Shown in pieces: positions 35,910 through 45,779 of a stretch of 64,000 nt of DNA. The stretch spans positions 62,001 through 126,000 of the forward strand of contig NZ_FTPQ01000003.1 in NCBI RefSeq assembly GCF_900156435.1, in the 5' to 3' direction. This stretch comes from Microbacterium sp. RU1D (lineage in GTDB: Bacteria > Actinomycetota > Actinomycetes > Actinomycetales > Microbacteriaceae). The notes beneath the pieces were generated by a model. It saw nothing but the letters and a program-made list of their open reading frames with translations, ran no database searches and was not told the DNA's origin. The stretch's first letter is position 1. The number at the start of each line of letters is the position of its first letter. The translations under genes were made by a program, and so were the position numbers.

Positions 35910-36484
35910 TCGTCGTCCTTCGGGCGCCAGTGGCTCAGCAGAGCATCGAGTCGGTCGATGAGGAGCACCCACGACGCATCGGCCGGCGGGGCGCTGTGCG
36001 CGAAGGCGCCGATGTGCTCGAGGTGTAGGAAGCCGTTCAGGAACGAGCCGATGAGCCGCGTCGCGTGGACGCGATCACCCTCGGGCATGCCGTAACCGCG
36101 AAGCACCGCGGCCAGGGAGCGACTCGAGCGGGCCGCCTCCTCGCTGCGCGCCACGGCCTCGCCGGACCGGCGTTGCAGGCTCTCCCAGCGACCCGGGTGG
36201 GCGCGCGCGTAGTCGCGGTGCGCGTCGCACAGCGCGCGCAGGGCATCTCGCCCGGCACGACCGGCCACCGCCTCGCTCGCGCTATCGCCCAGCTCGCCGA
36301 GGGCGAGCGTCGTGATGCCGTCGCGGAGCCCCGCGAGATCGCGCACGTGGCCATAAAGGCTGGGCGTGCGCACGTCGAGAGAGCGCGCGACGGCCGAGAG
36401 GGTCACGTCGGTGAGGCCGTGGGTGTCGGCGAGGTCGGCCGCGGCGAGCACGACGGCTCGAGGGGTGAGCGGGGGACGTTCCAT
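35906..36484 (-). CDS. TetR-family transcriptional regulator
   Basis: Protein of 192 residues. N-terminal TetR HTH (PRAVVLAAADLADTHGLTDV, then VARSLDVRTPSLYGHVRDLA) and a C-terminal TetR_C_33-like ligand domain ending in LLIDRLDALLSHW. ATG at 36484 precedes the HTH by ten residues. First gene of a two-gene operon with the SGNH hydrolase. An AT-rich promoter island with CCTAT/ATAGG repeats lies directly upstream, a probable autoregulatory operator. Confidence 0.85.
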   Translation of the reverse strand: MERPPLTPRAVVLAAADLADTHGLTDVTLSAVARSLDVRTPSLYGHVRDLAGLRDGITTLALGELGDSASEAVAGRAGRDALRALCDAHRDYARAHPGRWESLQRRSGEAVARSEEAARSSRSLAAVLRGYGMPEGDRVHATRLIGSFLNGFLHLEHIGAFAHSAPPADASWVLLIDRLDALLSHWRPKDDE

Positions 36485-36489
36485 GTCCA

Positions 36490-36537
36490 CCACCCTATAG
36501 GTATTAGGAATAACCCTATGCTGTATAGACAATAGGA
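36490..36537 (-). promoter_or_regulatory. AT-rich promoter/operator of tetR
   Basis: A sharp AT-rich island in GC-rich DNA. It contains CCTATAGG (36494-36501), CCCTAT (36514-36519) and the inverted repeat CCTAT-N12-ATAGG (36515-36536). On the minus strand TTGTCT could serve as -35 and the AT-rich TATTCC/TAATAC region as -10. Confidence 0.5.
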
Positions 36538-36548
36538 TGACGAACGGC

Positions 36549-36582
36549 GAAGGCCCCGCGCGGTGATCCGTGCGGGGCCTTC
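36549..36582 (-). terminator. Terminator of the nrd operon
   Basis: 15-bp arms GAAGGCCCCGCGCGG / CCGTGCGGGGCCTTC with one wobble pair and loop TGAT, 15 bases past the nrdF stop. Confidence 0.8.
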
Positions 36583-36597
36583 ACTGCTGTCGGGACG

Positions 36598-37605
<1,008 letters not shown>

Positions 37606-39762
37606 TCAGAGCATGCACGAGACGCACTCGGTCATGTCGGTGCCCTCGAGCGCCAGCTGACGGAGGCGGATGTAGTAGATGGTCTTGATGCCCTTGCGCC
37701 ATGCGTAGATCTGCGCCTTGTTGATGTCGCGCGTGGTGACGGTGTCCTTGAAGAACAGCGTGAGCGACAGGCCCTGGTCGACGTGCTGCGTCGCGGCGGC
37801 GTACGTGTCGATGACCTTCTCGTAGCCGATCTCGTACGCGTCCTGGTAGTACTCCAGGTTCTCGTTCGTCATGAACGGCGCCGGGTAGTAGACGCGACCG
37901 AGCTTGCCTTCCTTGCGGATCTCGATCTTCGAAGCGATCGGGTGGATCGAGCTCGTCGAGTTGTTGATGTACGAGATCGACCCGGTCGGGGGCACCGCCT
38001 GCAGGTTCTGGTTGTAGATGCCGTGGGCCTGCACGGAGGCCTTGAGCTCGCGCCAGTCGTCCTGCGTGGGGATCTGGATGCCGGCGAACAACTCCTTCGC
38101 CTTCTCGGTCGTGGGGGCCCACACCTGGTCGGTGTACTTGTCGAAGAACTCGCCCGAGGCATAGGTGGAGTTCTCGAAGCCGTCGAACGAGGTGCCGCGC
38201 TCGATCGCGAGGCGGTTAGAGGCCCGCAGCGCGTGGAACAGCACCGTGTAGAAGTAGATGTTCGTGAAGTCGATGCCCTCTTCGGAGCCGTAGTAGACGT
38301 GCTCGCGAGCGAGGTAACCGTGCAGGTTCATCTGCCCGAGGCCGATGGCGTGCGAGCGGTCGTTGCCGTCTTCGATCGAGCGGACCGAGGCGATGTGGCT
38401 CTGGTCGCTCACCGCGGTGAGGGCGCGGATCGCGGTCTCGACCGTGAGGCCGAGGTCGCGGCCGTCCATCGCGAGGGCGATGTTCATCGAGCCGAGGTTG
38501 CAGCTGATGTCCTTGCCGATGTTGTCGTACGAGAGGTCCTCGTTGTAGGTCGTCGGCGTGTTGACCTGCAGGATCTCCGAGCACAGGTTCGACATGTTGA
38601 TACGGCCGGCGATGGGGTTCGCCTTGTTCACCGTGTCTTCGAACATGATGTACGGGTAGCCCGACTCGAACTGGATCTCGGCGAGGGTCTGGAAGAACTC
38701 GCGCGCGTTGATCTTCGTCTTCTTGATGCGCGGGTCATCGACCATCTCGCGGTACTTCTCGGTCACCGAGATGTCGCCGAACGGCTTCTTGTAGACGCGC
38801 TCAACGTCGTACGGCGAGAAGAGGTACATGTCCTCGCCGTTCTTGGCGAGTTCGAACGTGATGTCGGGGATGACGACACCCAGCGACAGCGTCTTGATGC
38901 GGATCTTCTCATCGGCGTTCTCACGCTTGGTGTCGAGGAAGCGCAGGATGTCGGGGTGGTGCGCGTTCAGGTACACCGCGCCCGCGCCCTGACGCGCGCC
39001 GAGCTGGTTGGCGTAGCTGAAGCTGTCTTCGAGCAGCTTCATAACGGGGATGATGCCCGACGACTGGTTCTCGATCTGCTTGATGGGCGCACCCGACTCG
39101 CGGATGTTCGACAGCAGCAGGGCGACGCCGCCGCCGCGCTTCGACAGCTGCAGCGCGGAGTTGATGCCGCGGGCGATCGACTCCATGTTGTCTTCGATGC
39201 GCAGCAGGAAGCAGGACACGAGCTCGCCGCGCTGCGCCTTGCCGGCATTGAGGAAGGTGGGGGTCGCGGGCTGGAAGCGACCGGAGATGATCTCGTCGAC
39301 GAGCTGCACCGCGAGACGCTGGTCGCCGTCGGCGAGAGCGAGGGCGGTCATCACGACGCGGTCCTCGAAGCGCTCGAGGTAGCGCTTCCCGTCGAAGGTC
39401 TTGAGCGTGTAGCTCGTGTAGTACTTGAACGCGCCGAGGAAGGTCTCGAAGCGGAACTTGGCACCGTAGGCGCGGTCGTTCAGCTCCTGGATGAACTCCA
39501 TCGAGTACTTCGCGAGCACGGTGGGCTCGTAGTACTCCTTCTCGACGAGGTAGTCGAGACGCTCCTTCAGGGAGTGGAAGAAGACGGTGTTCTGGTTGAC
39601 GTGCTGCAGGAAGTACTCCCGCGCCGCCCGCTTGTCGGCGTCGAACTGGATCTTGCCGTCGGCGTCGTACAGGTTCAGCATCGCGTTCAGGGCGTGGTAA
39701 TCCAGTCCCTCGAAGCGCGCTTCGGTCTTGAAGTCCACGTCGGTCAGCTCAACTTCCACCAT
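37606..39762 (-). CDS. nrdE: Class Ib ribonucleotide reductase large subunit
   Basis: R1E subunit of 718 residues. NTP-reducing barrel with substrate-site Cys in [14 protein letters not shown] and radical-site region [25 protein letters not shown]. The C-terminal redox pair is CVSC in MTECVSCML. No N-terminal ATP cone, as expected for class Ib. The start overlaps the nrdI stop by 19 bases. It reduces ribonucleoside diphosphates, with NrdH as electron donor. Confidence 0.96.
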   Translation of the reverse strand: MVEVELTDVDFKTEARFEGLDYHALNAMLNLYDADGKIQFDADKRAAREYFLQHVNQNTVFFHSLKERLDYLVEKEYYEPTVLAKYSMEFIQELNDRAYGAKFRFETFLGAFKYYTSYTLKTFDGKRYLERFEDRVVMTALALADGDQRLAVQLVDEIISGRFQPATPTFLNAGKAQRGELVSCFLLRIEDNMESIARGINSALQLSKRGGGVALLLSNIRESGAPIKQIENQSSGIIPVMKLLEDSFSYANQLGARQGAGAVYLNAHHPDILRFLDTKRENADEKIRIKTLSLGVVIPDITFELAKNGEDMYLFSPYDVERVYKKPFGDISVTEKYREMVDDPRIKKTKINAREFFQTLAEIQFESGYPYIMFEDTVNKANPIAGRINMSNLCSEILQVNTPTTYNEDLSYDNIGKDISCNLGSMNIALAMDGRDLGLTVETAIRALTAVSDQSHIASVRSIEDGNDRSHAIGLGQMNLHGYLAREHVYYGSEEGIDFTNIYFYTVLFHALRASNRLAIERGTSFDGFENSTYASGEFFDKYTDQVWAPTTEKAKELFAGIQIPTQDDWRELKASVQAHGIYNQNLQAVPPTGSISYINNSTSSIHPIASKIEIRKEGKLGRVYYPAPFMTNENLEYYQDAYEIGYEKVIDTYAAATQHVDQGLSLTLFFKDTVTTRDINKAQIYAWRKGIKTIYYIRLRQLALEGTDMTECVSCML

Positions 39763-40184
39763 CGTTCCAATCCCTCGGTGACCCGCTCGACATCGTCGGG
39801 GGTGCCGAAAACTTCCAGCCGGTACAGGTGCGGCACCGCGCACTTGCGCGCGACGATGTCGCCGGCGAGGCAGAAAGCGTCGCCGAAATTCGTGTTCCCC
39901 GCGGAGATGACCCCGCGGATGTTGCGTCGGTTCCGTTCCTCGTTGAGGAATCGGATGACTTGTCTCGGAACCGCGCCCTTCTCGACGCCCCGGCCGGCAC
40001 CCCCGCCGTAGGTGGGGGTGACCAGCACGAAGGGTTCGTCGACGTGGAGGGGCGGATCGGTCGGCCGGAGCGGAATGCGCACGGCCCGCTTGCCGAGCTT
40101 CTCGATGAAACGTGCGGTGTTGCCGGACACGCTCGAGAAGTAGACCAGCAGAGGGGCCTCGGTTGCCGACACGACAGCGCTCAT
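39744..40184 (-). CDS. nrdI: NrdI flavodoxin-like activator
   Basis: Flavoprotein of 146 residues: FMN phosphate loop [18 protein letters not shown] (about residues 14-31), [14 protein letters not shown], and [19 protein letters not shown], all diagnostic of NrdI. It supplies oxidant for assembly of the Mn2-tyrosyl cofactor of NrdF. 28 bases downstream of nrdH and overlapping nrdE. Confidence 0.95.
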   Translation of the reverse strand: MSAVVSATEAPLLVYFSSVSGNTARFIEKLGKRAVRIPLRPTDPPLHVDEPFVLVTPTYGGGAGRGVEKGAVPRQVIRFLNEERNRRNIRGVISAGNTNFGDAFCLAGDIVARKCAVPHLYRLEVFGTPDDVERVTEGLERWWKLS

Positions 40185-40212
40185 GACGGGGGTCTGAGAG
40201 CCTGTCGCCGGA

Positions 40213-40446
40213 TCAGGCGAGGCGCGACGCGAGCTCGTCGATCTTGTCGGGGCGGAAGCCCGACCAGTGGTCCTCGTCGGTGATGACGACGGGTGCCTGC
40301 AGGTACCCGAGCGACTTGACCTGCTCGAGCGCCGACGGGTCTTCGGACAGGTCGAGCACGTTGTACTCGATGCCCTTCGAGTCGAGTGCGCGGTAGGTCG
40401 CGGTGCACTGGACGCAGGACGGCTTGGTGTAGACCGTGATCGCCAT
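40213..40446 (-). CDS. nrdH: NrdH glutaredoxin-like redoxin
   Basis: Redoxin of 77 residues. Active site CVQC (residues 11-14) in [17 protein letters not shown], cis-Pro region [19 protein letters not shown], typical of NrdH. It delivers electrons from thioredoxin reductase to NrdE. First gene of the operon; a purine-rich GGGGAGAGAGAG ribosome site precedes the ATG. Confidence 0.95.
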   Translation of the reverse strand: MAITVYTKPSCVQCTATYRALDSKGIEYNVLDLSEDPSALEQVKSLGYLQAPVVITDEDHWSGFRPDKIDELASRLA

Positions 40447-40507
40447 GTCGTTCTCTCTCTCCCCTGGAAAATCGTCGTCCGGGCGGGCAGGGCTCGCCGG
40501 GACCTCA

Positions 40508-40555
40508 ATACTACATATGGGGACGGACATCGGAAGGCACCACAAGGGGTAGTAG
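40508..40555 (-). promoter_or_regulatory. Pair of NrdR-box-like sites upstream of nrdH
   Basis: Two 16-mers resemble the NrdR consensus ACACWATATATWGTGT. Site 1 (40508-40523), read on minus, is TCCCCATATGTAGTAT (11 matches). Site 2 (40540-40555), on minus, is CTACTACCCCTTGTGG (9 matches). Their offset is 32 bp, the three-turn spacing known for NrdR pairs. They lie in a locally AT-rich stretch 62-110 bases before nrdH. Confidence 0.6.
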
Positions 40556-40602
40556 TTACATCCGTGTGATTTTCCACCGTCTCTCCCCATGTACAACACA
40601 GG

Positions 40603-40623
40603 TTGTCCACGATTTCATCCACA
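40603..40623 (+). promoter_or_regulatory. Two DnaA-box-like sites in the nrd leader
   Basis: TTGTCCACG (40603-40611) and TCATCCACA (40615-40623) are near matches to the actinobacterial DnaA box TTGTCCACA, in the same orientation, 12 bases apart. DnaA is known to control nrd in E. coli; here it is only suggested. Confidence 0.4.
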
Positions 40624-40647
40624 GATCGACCCCCTTCAGAAGCGTTG

Positions 40648-40698
40648 TTAACAGGCGCGATTCCGCGGTTCTCGCGGCGCCTGCATCCGTCTCTCCAC
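40648..40698 (-). CDS. Possible leaderless leader peptide upstream of nrd
   Basis: A 16-residue frame ([16 protein letters not shown], stop TAA) starts at GTG 40698, seven bases after TAGCGT of the promoter at 40706-40727. The geometry matches leaderless genes in this window. It could be a leader peptide of the nrd transcript, or chance. Confidence 0.25.
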   Translation of the reverse strand: MERRMQAPREPRNRAC

Positions 40699-40705
40699 AG
40701 ATCGG

Positions 40706-40727
40706 ACGCTAGACGGGGGTTCCGACA
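40706..40727 (-). promoter_or_regulatory. TGTCGGAA-N8-TAGCGT promoter toward nrd
   Basis: Minus strand TGTCGGAA (40727-40720), eight bases, TAGCGT (40711-40706). It would give the nrd transcript a leader of about 250 bases holding DnaA-like and NrdR-like sites. The whole gap 40447-40833 (387 bases) holds no other gene besides the tiny frame at 40648. Confidence 0.5.
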
Positions 40728-40805
40728 TCGCACAGGCGGTGGAATTCGTCGCCCGGCGTGTCGCGGCGTGTCGCGGCGGCGGGCCGAACCGACGCCCCGC
40801 ACGGA

Positions 40806-40827
40806 TGTCGGAGGCGGGCTGTAGCGT
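40806..40827 (+). promoter_or_regulatory. TGTCGGAG-N8-TAGCGT leaderless promoter of the MFS gene
   Basis: TGTCGGAG (40806-40813), eight bases, TAGCGT (40822-40827), six bases, GTG at 40834. It is the best match in the window to the TTGTCRGTG-N8-TAnnnT class. Confidence 0.65.
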
Positions 40828-40833
40828 TGTGCG

Positions 40834-42039
40834 GTGGCCGGCTACCGCGAACTCCTCCGAACCCCTGGCGTGGGGCGCATCATCGCCGCGCAGCTGACCG
40901 CGCGCTTCCCCAACGGGATGACCAGCCTCGCCGTCCTGCTGCACATCGAGCACGTCACGGCCTCGTACGGGGCGGCGGGTCTCGTCCTGGCCGCCACGAG
41001 CATCGGGCAGGCCGTGGCGGGCCCGGTCACGAGCCGCTGGATGGGGCGCTGGGGAATGCGTCGCGTCCTCACCGTGACGCTCCTCGTGTGCGCCGCGGCC
41101 ATCGCCACCCTCGCGCTCATCGAGATGCCGCTGCCCCTCTACATGACGCTCGGTCTCGTCGCGGGCCTGTCGACACCCCCGATCCAGTCGGCGGTGCGCA
41201 CGATCTACCCCAAGATGGTCAACTCGAAGCAGCTCACCCCGCTGTACTCCCTCGACGCGTCGCTGCAGGAGATCATCTGGGTGCTCGCGCCCGTGCTCAT
41301 CACCCTCGTCGCCACGCAGGTCGGCACGGTCCCCGGGCTTCTGCTGGTGGTCGTCATCCTGATCGGCGGAGGCGCGTGGTTCATCCTCAGCCCCGAGGTG
41401 GGGCGCGTGCGCATCCCGCGCAGTCGCCGGGGACTGGGGCGCGTGCTGACCAAGCCTCCCGTCATCCTCGCCACCGCGACCGGGTTCCTGCTCATCGGCG
41501 CATGCGCCGCCGTCGAAGCGGGCGTCGTCGCCACCTTCGACCACGGGGGCCTCGAGGCCGGGCTCATCCTCGCCGTCTTCGCGGTGGGCAGCCTCGCCGG
41601 CGGGCTCTCGTTCGGGCACATCCCGATCGGCCCCTGGGCCATGGCGCGCCGCCTCGCGATCGTCGCCCTCGGCCTCTCGCTCACGATCGTCTCGCTCAAT
41701 GCGTGGTGGCTCGGCGCGACCCTCCTCGTCGCCGGCGCCGGCATCGCGCCCGCCCTCGCGGTGATGTTCGCGATGACCTCCGCGAGCGTCCGCTTCAGCG
41801 AGACCGCCGAGGCCTACGGCTGGATCAGCACGGGCCAGCTCATCGGCGCCGCCGCGGGCTCCGCCGTCGCGGGGCTCCTCATCGACGGCATCGGTCCCAC
41901 CGGTGCCTACGTCGCGGCGGCGGCCTTCGCGGTCGCCGGTTTCGTCGTCGCCGCCGTGTTCGTGCGCGGCTTCCCCGACCTGCGTCACCGCGACGCGAGC
42001 CCGATCCCCGACACCGAGCCGGTCGAGACCATCACCTGA
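40834..42039 (+). CDS. MFS transporter
   Basis: Protein of 401 residues with twelve predicted membrane segments. N-terminal [23 protein letters not shown] loop 2-3 region [19 protein letters not shown], and a central charged loop [19 protein letters not shown]. The RELLRTPGV...ARFP opening is common in actinobacterial efflux MFS proteins. GTG start set by the promoter six bases upstream, with no ribosome site. Divergent from nrd across 387 bases. Substrate unknown. Confidence 0.87.
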   Translation: MAGYRELLRTPGVGRIIAAQLTARFPNGMTSLAVLLHIEHVTASYGAAGLVLAATSIGQAVAGPVTSRWMGRWGMRRVLTVTLLVCAAAIATLALIEMPLPLYMTLGLVAGLSTPPIQSAVRTIYPKMVNSKQLTPLYSLDASLQEIIWVLAPVLITLVATQVGTVPGLLLVVVILIGGGAWFILSPEVGRVRIPRSRRGLGRVLTKPPVILATATGFLLIGACAAVEAGVVATFDHGGLEAGLILAVFAVGSLAGGLSFGHIPIGPWAMARRLAIVALGLSLTIVSLNAWWLGATLLVAGAGIAPALAVMFAMTSASVRFSETAEAYGWISTGQLIGAAAGSAVAGLLIDGIGPTGAYVAAAAFAVAGFVVAAVFVRGFPDLRHRDASPIPDTEPVETIT

Positions 42040-42113
42040 CCGGATGCCGGGCACCTCGGCATCCGCGATCCCTAGCGAACGCGCGGGGCCCCTCAGGTAC
42101 GCGCTCGAGAACC

Positions 42114-42182
42114 GGATCGGGGCGCATTACGCCACTCGGGGCGCATGTTGCGCGCCCCGAACGCACAATCGCGCCCCGAACC
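42114..42182 (+). repeat. Double-palindrome element A1
   Basis: 69 nt. Outer arms GGATCGGGGCGC / GCGCCCCGAACC (one mismatch), inner perfect 9-bp hairpin TCGGGGCGC / GCGCCCCGA with a 7-base loop. First of a tandem pair 148 bases apart in the 334-base convergent gap between the MFS and CpaE-like genes; nothing else is seen in the gap. Confidence 0.85.
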
Positions 42183-42261
42183 CGCCCCACCGCGCCAGAC
42201 CCGGCGCGCACTCGCGGCGCCGCCGTGATCGGCGCCCTGAGCGCCCCGGCGGCGAGTGATC

Positions 42262-42330
42262 GGTTCGGGGCGCATTCCGCCAGTCGGGGCGCATCTCGCA
42301 CGCCCCAAACGCACAATCGCGCCCCGAACC
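42262..42330 (+). repeat. Double-palindrome element A2
   Basis: 69 nt, same orientation as A1. Outer arms GGTTCGGGGCGC / GCGCCCCGAACC pair perfectly over 12 bp; inner arms TCGGGGCG / CGCCCCAA pair over six or seven. Confidence 0.85.
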
Positions 42331-42373
42331 AGCCCCACCGCGCGGCCACCGCAAGCGAGGGAGAACGCACCGC

Positions 42374-42778
42374 TCAGTGCGTGCGGCGCAGCAGCTCCAG
42401 CACGGCGAGCGCGTAGGCGTCCTCGGGGGCGGGGTGGTCGAAGACGAGGGTCGATCCGCCGACCGAGATCTCGACCTCGTAGGTGTCCGACAGCCGCCGC
42501 AGCGACCGGAAGGTCGAGCGCAGCATCTCGCGGAGCTGCAGCTCGGACGGCAGCCACAGGGCCTCCTCGGTCGCCACGGAATCCAGCGCCCACTCGGTCG
42601 TGCCGTTGAAGGCGAGGATGCGACCCGTGGGGTACTCGCGCGGCTCGACCGTCATGTCGCTGACGGTGAACACGTCGGCCTCGAACTCGGGCTCGTCGAG
42701 CTGGAAGCGATCACCGGATCGCGGATGCCACACCAGCCCCGCCTCGCGCAGGGCCAGGGCCATCTCGGTGGAGATCAT
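42374..42778 (-). CDS. Conserved actinobacterial hypothetical protein
   Basis: Protein of 134 residues: MISTEMALALREAGLVWHPR, SGDRFQLDEPEFEADVFTVSDM, FNGTTEWALDSVATEEALWLP, QLREMLRSTFRSL. This family occurs widely in actinobacteria, where it is often labelled 'pilus assembly protein CpaE' without support; no ATPase motif is present. ATG at 42778 follows CAGAAT by seven bases, so the ATG at 42787 would lie inside the promoter. Divergent from the acyl-CoA dehydrogenase. Function unknown. Confidence 0.75.
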   Translation of the reverse strand: MISTEMALALREAGLVWHPRSGDRFQLDEPEFEADVFTVSDMTVEPREYPTGRILAFNGTTEWALDSVATEEALWLPSELQLREMLRSTFRSLRRLSDTYEVEISVGGSTLVFDHPAPEDAYALAVLELLRRTH

Positions 42779-42884
42779 GGCATCCATTCTGGGGGGAGAT
42801 CGCCGGAGGGCGGCCGAACGAGCGCCACTGCGCGACGCCTCACGGTCTACGGCGCGTCGACCCGCCTGTCACCCCCGGCCGCGA

Positions 42885-42906
42885 TGTCGGTGGGCGCGAG
42901 CAGAAT
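42885..42906 (+). promoter_or_regulatory. TGTCGGTG-N8-CAGAAT leaderless promoter
   Basis: TGTCGGTG (42885-42892), eight bases, CAGAAT (42901-42906), GGATGCC, then ATG at 42914. The divergent gene has the same CAGAAT-GGATGCC-ATG string. Confidence 0.6.
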
Positions 42907-42913
42907 GGATGCC

Positions 42914-44074
42914 ATGAGCTCGTTCGATCCGGCCCGGTACCTGCCCGACGATCTGCTCGCGCGCATCCGCGAGCGGGCGGTCGTGCACGATCGCGAGAAC
43001 ACGTTCCCCCACGACGACCTCGATGACCTGCGCGCCGCGGGGTATCTCGGCATCCTCGTGCCGGTGGAGCGGGGAGGCGCCGGGCTCGGGCTGGCGGAGG
43101 CGTCGGTGCTGCAGCAGCGATTGGCGGGTGCCGCGCCGGCGACGGCGCTGGCGGTGAACATGCACCTGGTGTGGACCGGGGTGGCGAAGGTGCTGCGCGA
43201 TCGCGGCATCGACGATCTCTCCTTCGTCGAGGAGGGCGCGGCGGCCGGCGAGGTCTTCGCGTTCGGCATCAGCGAGGCGGGGAACGACCTCGTCCTGTTC
43301 GGCAGCGACACCACCGCCGAACCCGACGGCGAGGGCGGCTACCGCTTCACCGGCACGAAGATCTTCACCTCCCTCTCCCCCGCGTGGGATCACCTGGGCG
43401 TGCACGGGCTCGACACCACCTCGCCCGACGGGCCGAAGATGGTGTTCGCGTTCCTCGATCGCGACGACGCCGTGGTCACCCGTGACGACTGGGACACCCT
43501 GGGCATGCGCGGAACGCAGAGCCGCACTACCGAGCTGCGGGGCGCGCACGCTCCCGCCCACCGCGTGGTGCGTCGGCTCGACCCGGGGCCGCAGCCCGAT
43601 CCACTCGTGTTCGGCATCTTCGCGGTGTTCGAGATCCTGCTCGCCTCGGTCTACACGGGCATCGCACGTCGCGCCCTCGATCTCGCGGTCGAGGCGGCGA
43701 CCTCGCGCCGGTCGAAGAAGACGGGCACCACCTATGCCAACGACCCCGACATCCGCTGGCGGGTGGCCGACATGGCGCTCGCCTACGAGGCCCTCCCCCC
43801 GCAGCTCGCTGCCCTCGCCCACGACGTCGACGCCCTCGTCGACCACGGCGGGCGGTGGTTCTCGCTGCTCGCGGGCGTCAAGCACCGCGCGGTCACGACG
43901 GCCAAGACGGTCGTCGACGACGCCATCCTCGTCGGCGGCGGCGCGGCCTACTTCTCGCGCAACGAACTGAGCCGGCTTTACCGTGACGTACTCGCCGGCA
44001 TGTTCCACCCCTCCGACCCGGAGTCGGCGCACTCGACCGCCGCGGCCGCGTGGCTCGGGCCGGTGACCGCCTGA
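42914..44074 (+). CDS. Acyl-CoA dehydrogenase family flavoprotein
   Basis: Protein of 386 residues: helical N-domain (LRAAGYLGILVPVERGGAGLGL), middle beta domain (EVFAFGISEAGNDLVLFGSDT, YRFTGTKIFTSLSPAWDHLG), C-terminal helical domain (FEILLASVYTGIARRALDLAV). FAD-binding arrangement is normal. The usual catalytic Glu near the C-terminus is not evident; the end reads YRDVLAGMFHPSDPESAHS, close to hydroxylase-like (HpaA/DszC, Acyl-CoA_dh_2) members, so it may not be a beta-oxidation enzyme. Stop overlaps the next start (TGATG). Confidence 0.82.
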   Translation: MSSFDPARYLPDDLLARIRERAVVHDRENTFPHDDLDDLRAAGYLGILVPVERGGAGLGLAEASVLQQRLAGAAPATALAVNMHLVWTGVAKVLRDRGIDDLSFVEEGAAAGEVFAFGISEAGNDLVLFGSDTTAEPDGEGGYRFTGTKIFTSLSPAWDHLGVHGLDTTSPDGPKMVFAFLDRDDAVVTRDDWDTLGMRGTQSRTTELRGAHAPAHRVVRRLDPGPQPDPLVFGIFAVFEILLASVYTGIARRALDLAVEAATSRRSKKTGTTYANDPDIRWRVADMALAYEALPPQLAALAHDVDALVDHGGRWFSLLAGVKHRAVTTAKTVVDDAILVGGGAAYFSRNELSRLYRDVLAGMFHPSDPESAHSTAAAAWLGPVTA

Positions 44075-45348
44075 TGGCGCGCACGCCCACGGCCGCCCTC
44101 AGCCCGGCCGATCAGGAGCGCCGGCGCGCACTGCACGTCATGAAGGGGGTGGCCCTCGGGGCGCTGCTGGCCATGGCCCTCGTCTTCGCGGTCTCGTTCT
44201 CGCTGCAGCGCGAGGTCGAGTGGCTGCAGTACGTGCGTGCCGCGGCCGAAGGCGGCATGGTCGGCGCCCTCGCCGACTGGTTCGCCGTGACCGCCCTGTT
44301 CCGGCATCCACTGGGGCTTCCCATCCCCCACACCGCGATCATCCCCCGCCGCAAAGACGAGATCGGGCGGCAGCTGGGAGAGTTCGTCGAGACGAACTTC
44401 CTCGAGGGCGACGTCGTGCGCACGAAGCTCGAGTCGACCCCGCTCTCGGCGCGGGCCGGGGCGTGGCTGGCCGAGCCGGCGCACGCCGAGCGCGTCGCCG
44501 CGGAGGGGGCCACCCTCGCCACGAGCGTGCTCACCGCGCTCGACGACGACGACGTGCAGGGCCTGATCGAAGACCTCGCGCGCGAGCACCTGCTCTCCCC
44601 CGACTGGGGCCCCTCGATCGGCGGGTGGCTGCAGCGCGTGGTCGGCGCCGGCGCGCACCACGGCGCCGTCGACCTGGCCCTCGACAACATCGCCGTGTGG
44701 CTCGGCAACAATCGCGACACCTTCCAGGGGCTCGTGTCGCGCCGCCTGCCGTCGTGGGTTCCGAGCATGGCCGCCCGTCTCGTCGACGACACCGTCTACC
44801 GCGAGGCCGTGCAGTTCGTCGATGCGGTGCGGGCCGACCCCCGCCATCAGGCCCGCGACGCAGTCGACGGCTACCTCGCGCGTCTCGCCGACAACCTGCA
44901 GCACGATCGCGCCACCATGGTGCGCCTCGAAGAGGCCAAGGCCGCCGTCTTCGACAGCCCGCGGGTGCGTCAACTCGCCGCCGACGCGTGGAACACCGCC
45001 AAGGCCGGCCTGCTGCGCTCCCTCGCCGACCCCGACAGCGCGCTGCGCCGCCGGGCCGCCGCGGCGCTGGCCGAGGTGGGCGAGCGCCTGCAGCACGACG
45101 AGACCCTGCAGCGGCGCGTCGACGGCTGGGTCATCGACGCGGCGGTCTTCGTCGTGGGGCGCTACCGGCACGACATCGCCTCGATCATCACCGACACCGT
45201 CGAGCGGTGGGATGCCGAGGAGACCACCGAGAAAATCGAGCTCATGGTCGGCCGCGACCTGCAGTACATCCGCCTGAACGGCACCATCGTGGGGGCCCTG
45301 GCCGGCGTGGTCATCTTCACCGTCGCCCATTTCATCTGGGGCTCATGA
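44074..45348 (+). CDS. DUF445 membrane-anchored protein
   Basis: Protein of 424 residues. One N-terminal helix (GVALGALLAMALVFAVSFSL), the DUF445 signature GGMVGALADWFAVTALFRHP and LGLPIPHTAIIPRRKDEIGR, a long helical body, and a C-terminal helix (NGTIVGALAGVVIFTVAHFIW). So both ends are membrane-inserted with a large soluble middle. Co-translated with the acyl-CoA dehydrogenase-like gene. Function unknown. Confidence 0.87.
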   Translation: MARTPTAALSPADQERRRALHVMKGVALGALLAMALVFAVSFSLQREVEWLQYVRAAAEGGMVGALADWFAVTALFRHPLGLPIPHTAIIPRRKDEIGRQLGEFVETNFLEGDVVRTKLESTPLSARAGAWLAEPAHAERVAAEGATLATSVLTALDDDDVQGLIEDLAREHLLSPDWGPSIGGWLQRVVGAGAHHGAVDLALDNIAVWLGNNRDTFQGLVSRRLPSWVPSMAARLVDDTVYREAVQFVDAVRADPRHQARDAVDGYLARLADNLQHDRATMVRLEEAKAAVFDSPRVRQLAADAWNTAKAGLLRSLADPDSALRRRAAAALAEVGERLQHDETLQRRVDGWVIDAAVFVVGRYRHDIASIITDTVERWDAEETTEKIELMVGRDLQYIRLNGTIVGALAGVVIFTVAHFIWGS

Positions 45349-45425
45349 TCATCCGCGCCCGCGCGTGCACATCGACCTCGCGTCGCACCGCGCGTGGGCC
45401 CGCACCGCTCGGTAGCCTGAGCCTC

Positions 45426-45779
45426 GTGAGCGACGGTTCGGGGCCGGAGGAGTGCCTCTTCACCTACGGGACGCTGCAGCTGCCCGCCGTGCAGCTCGAC
45501 ACGTTCGGCCGACTGCTCGAGGGAGAGGACGACGCGCTCCCGGGTTACCGACTCGAATGGACCGACGTGGGCGACGAGCGCGTGGCCCAGCTCTCGGGAC
45601 TCGACGAGCACCCGATCCTGCGCCGCACCGACGATCCCCGCGACCGGGTCTTCGGACGCGTGCTGCTCCTCACGCCCGATGAGCTCGACGCAGCCGACGA
45701 GTACGAGGTCTCCCTCTACCGTCGCGCGTCGGTCACTCTCGCGAGCGGCCGCCGCGCCTGGGTCTACGTGGCCGCATGA
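45426..45779 (+). CDS. Gamma-glutamylcyclotransferase-like (AIG2/GGCT) protein
   Basis: Protein of 117 residues: substrate-loop motif CLFTYGTLQLPAVQ (YGTL, about residue 15), DALPGYRLEWTDV, LLTPDELDAADEYEVSLYRR with the conserved Glu of the GGCT fold, and WVYVAA at the end. TAGCCT lies seven bases before the GTG. Overlaps the next gene by four bases, linking it with the formimidoylglutamase-like gene; both could act on glutamate derivatives, which is inference. Confidence 0.82.
   Translation: MSDGSGPEECLFTYGTLQLPAVQLDTFGRLLEGEDDALPGYRLEWTDVGDERVAQLSGLDEHPILRRTDDPRDRVFGRVLLLTPDELDAADEYEVSLYRRASVTLASGRRAWVYVAA

Noticed and set aside
42114..42330. CRISPR array
   Set aside because: Only two copies per locus, each repeat is itself a 69-nt double palindrome, and there are no spacers of constant length or cas genes.
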